Origin: DASXRC01 sp036506795
Lineage (GTDB): Bacteria > Actinomycetota > Actinomycetes > Mycobacteriales > Micromonosporaceae
Direction of reading: 5' to 3'
Length of the DNA stretch: 40,098 nucleotides
NCBI GenBank assembly: GCA_036506795.1
Contig: DASXRC010000059.1
Coordinates: 1-40,098, forward strand
This document shows, piece after piece, positions 40,063-40,098 of the stretch. Below the pieces are notes generated by a model. The model was not told where the DNA came from and ran no database searches. It saw only the letters and a list, made by a program, of their open reading frames with translations. How positions within the stretch are numbered: position 1 is the first letter of the stretch; each line of letters opens with the position of its first letter. Position numbers and translations under genes: made by a program.

Positions 40063-40098
40063 TCGACGAACTGAACGCCGACCAGCTCGAGGCGCAGG
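40059..40098 (+). CDS. 5' end of a gene running off the window
   Basis: GTG at 40059 overlaps the upstream stop codon in GTGA and begins MIDELNADQLEAQ before the window ends. It is supported only by the coupling and the continuing frame; the product cannot be identified. Confidence 0.45.
   Translation, partial: MIDELNADQLEAQ

Overview
The window is very GC-rich DNA from an actinomycete. The gene set (FasR-type PucR regulator next to fabD/fabH, homodimeric aceE, DUF3052, AhpE-like peroxiredoxin, an F420-type luciferase-like oxidoreductase, DUF6194 and DUF6766 proteins) and the recurring CGATCATGG and ATCTTG...CAAGAT intergenic inverted repeats fit a member of the Micromonosporaceae. The family assignment is an inference; no 16S or other taxonomic marker is present.

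Layout. 1-4344 (minus strand): type II fatty-acid synthase locus with fabH (cut by the window edge), fabD (with an extra C-terminal biotinyl-like domain), the regulator fasR and a membrane-anchored exported protein. 4463-9178: gltX, a small SRPBCC protein and aceE. 9439-12068: a YjbQ protein and a MarR-ABC ATPase-permease operon. 12179-17550: a DUF6766 membrane protein, an AraC regulator, and an MFS exporter coupled to a fused E1 alpha/beta thiamine-diphosphate dehydrogenase. 17669-18793: DUF3052, AhpE and tRNA-Val(UAC). 18776-20140: an ECF sigma and anti-sigma-like pair bracketed by a copy of the tRNA-Val 3' end, which looks like a very small integrated segment. 20157-20201: a perfect palindrome that supplies the 3' end of an 87-aa ORF. 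20558-25977: a GAF-PP2C phosphatase, a DUF3800-like gene coupled to an aminoglycoside phosphotransferase-like gene, and a divergent OtrA/Tet(M)-type ribosomal protection gene preceded by an overlapping leader ORF. 25982-30754: a lipoprotein and membrane protein pair, LLM oxidoreductase, DUF6194, ECF42-type sigma factor with its YCII/DGPF partner, and a VOC protein. 30751-39039 (minus strand): a tightly packed operon of SWIM zinc finger, DUF5691, MoxR-type AAA+, DUF5682, VWA and a pentapeptide-repeat protein. 39046-39819: a decay zone with MFS and RidA remnants and a 14-bp direct repeat. 39820-40098: a small ORF coupled to a gene that runs off the window.

The most interesting unit is the SWIM/DUF5691/MoxR/DUF5682/VWA operon. 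A MoxR ATPase and a MIDAS-intact VWA protein suggest a chaperone-like module. By motif reading, the DUF5682 N-terminus resembles the TraB/TIKI/ChaN superfamily, so it may be the active or target component. The tRNA-derived repeats around the ECF sigma pair and the palindromic elements that form gene 3' ends are the strongest structural signals outside the genes.
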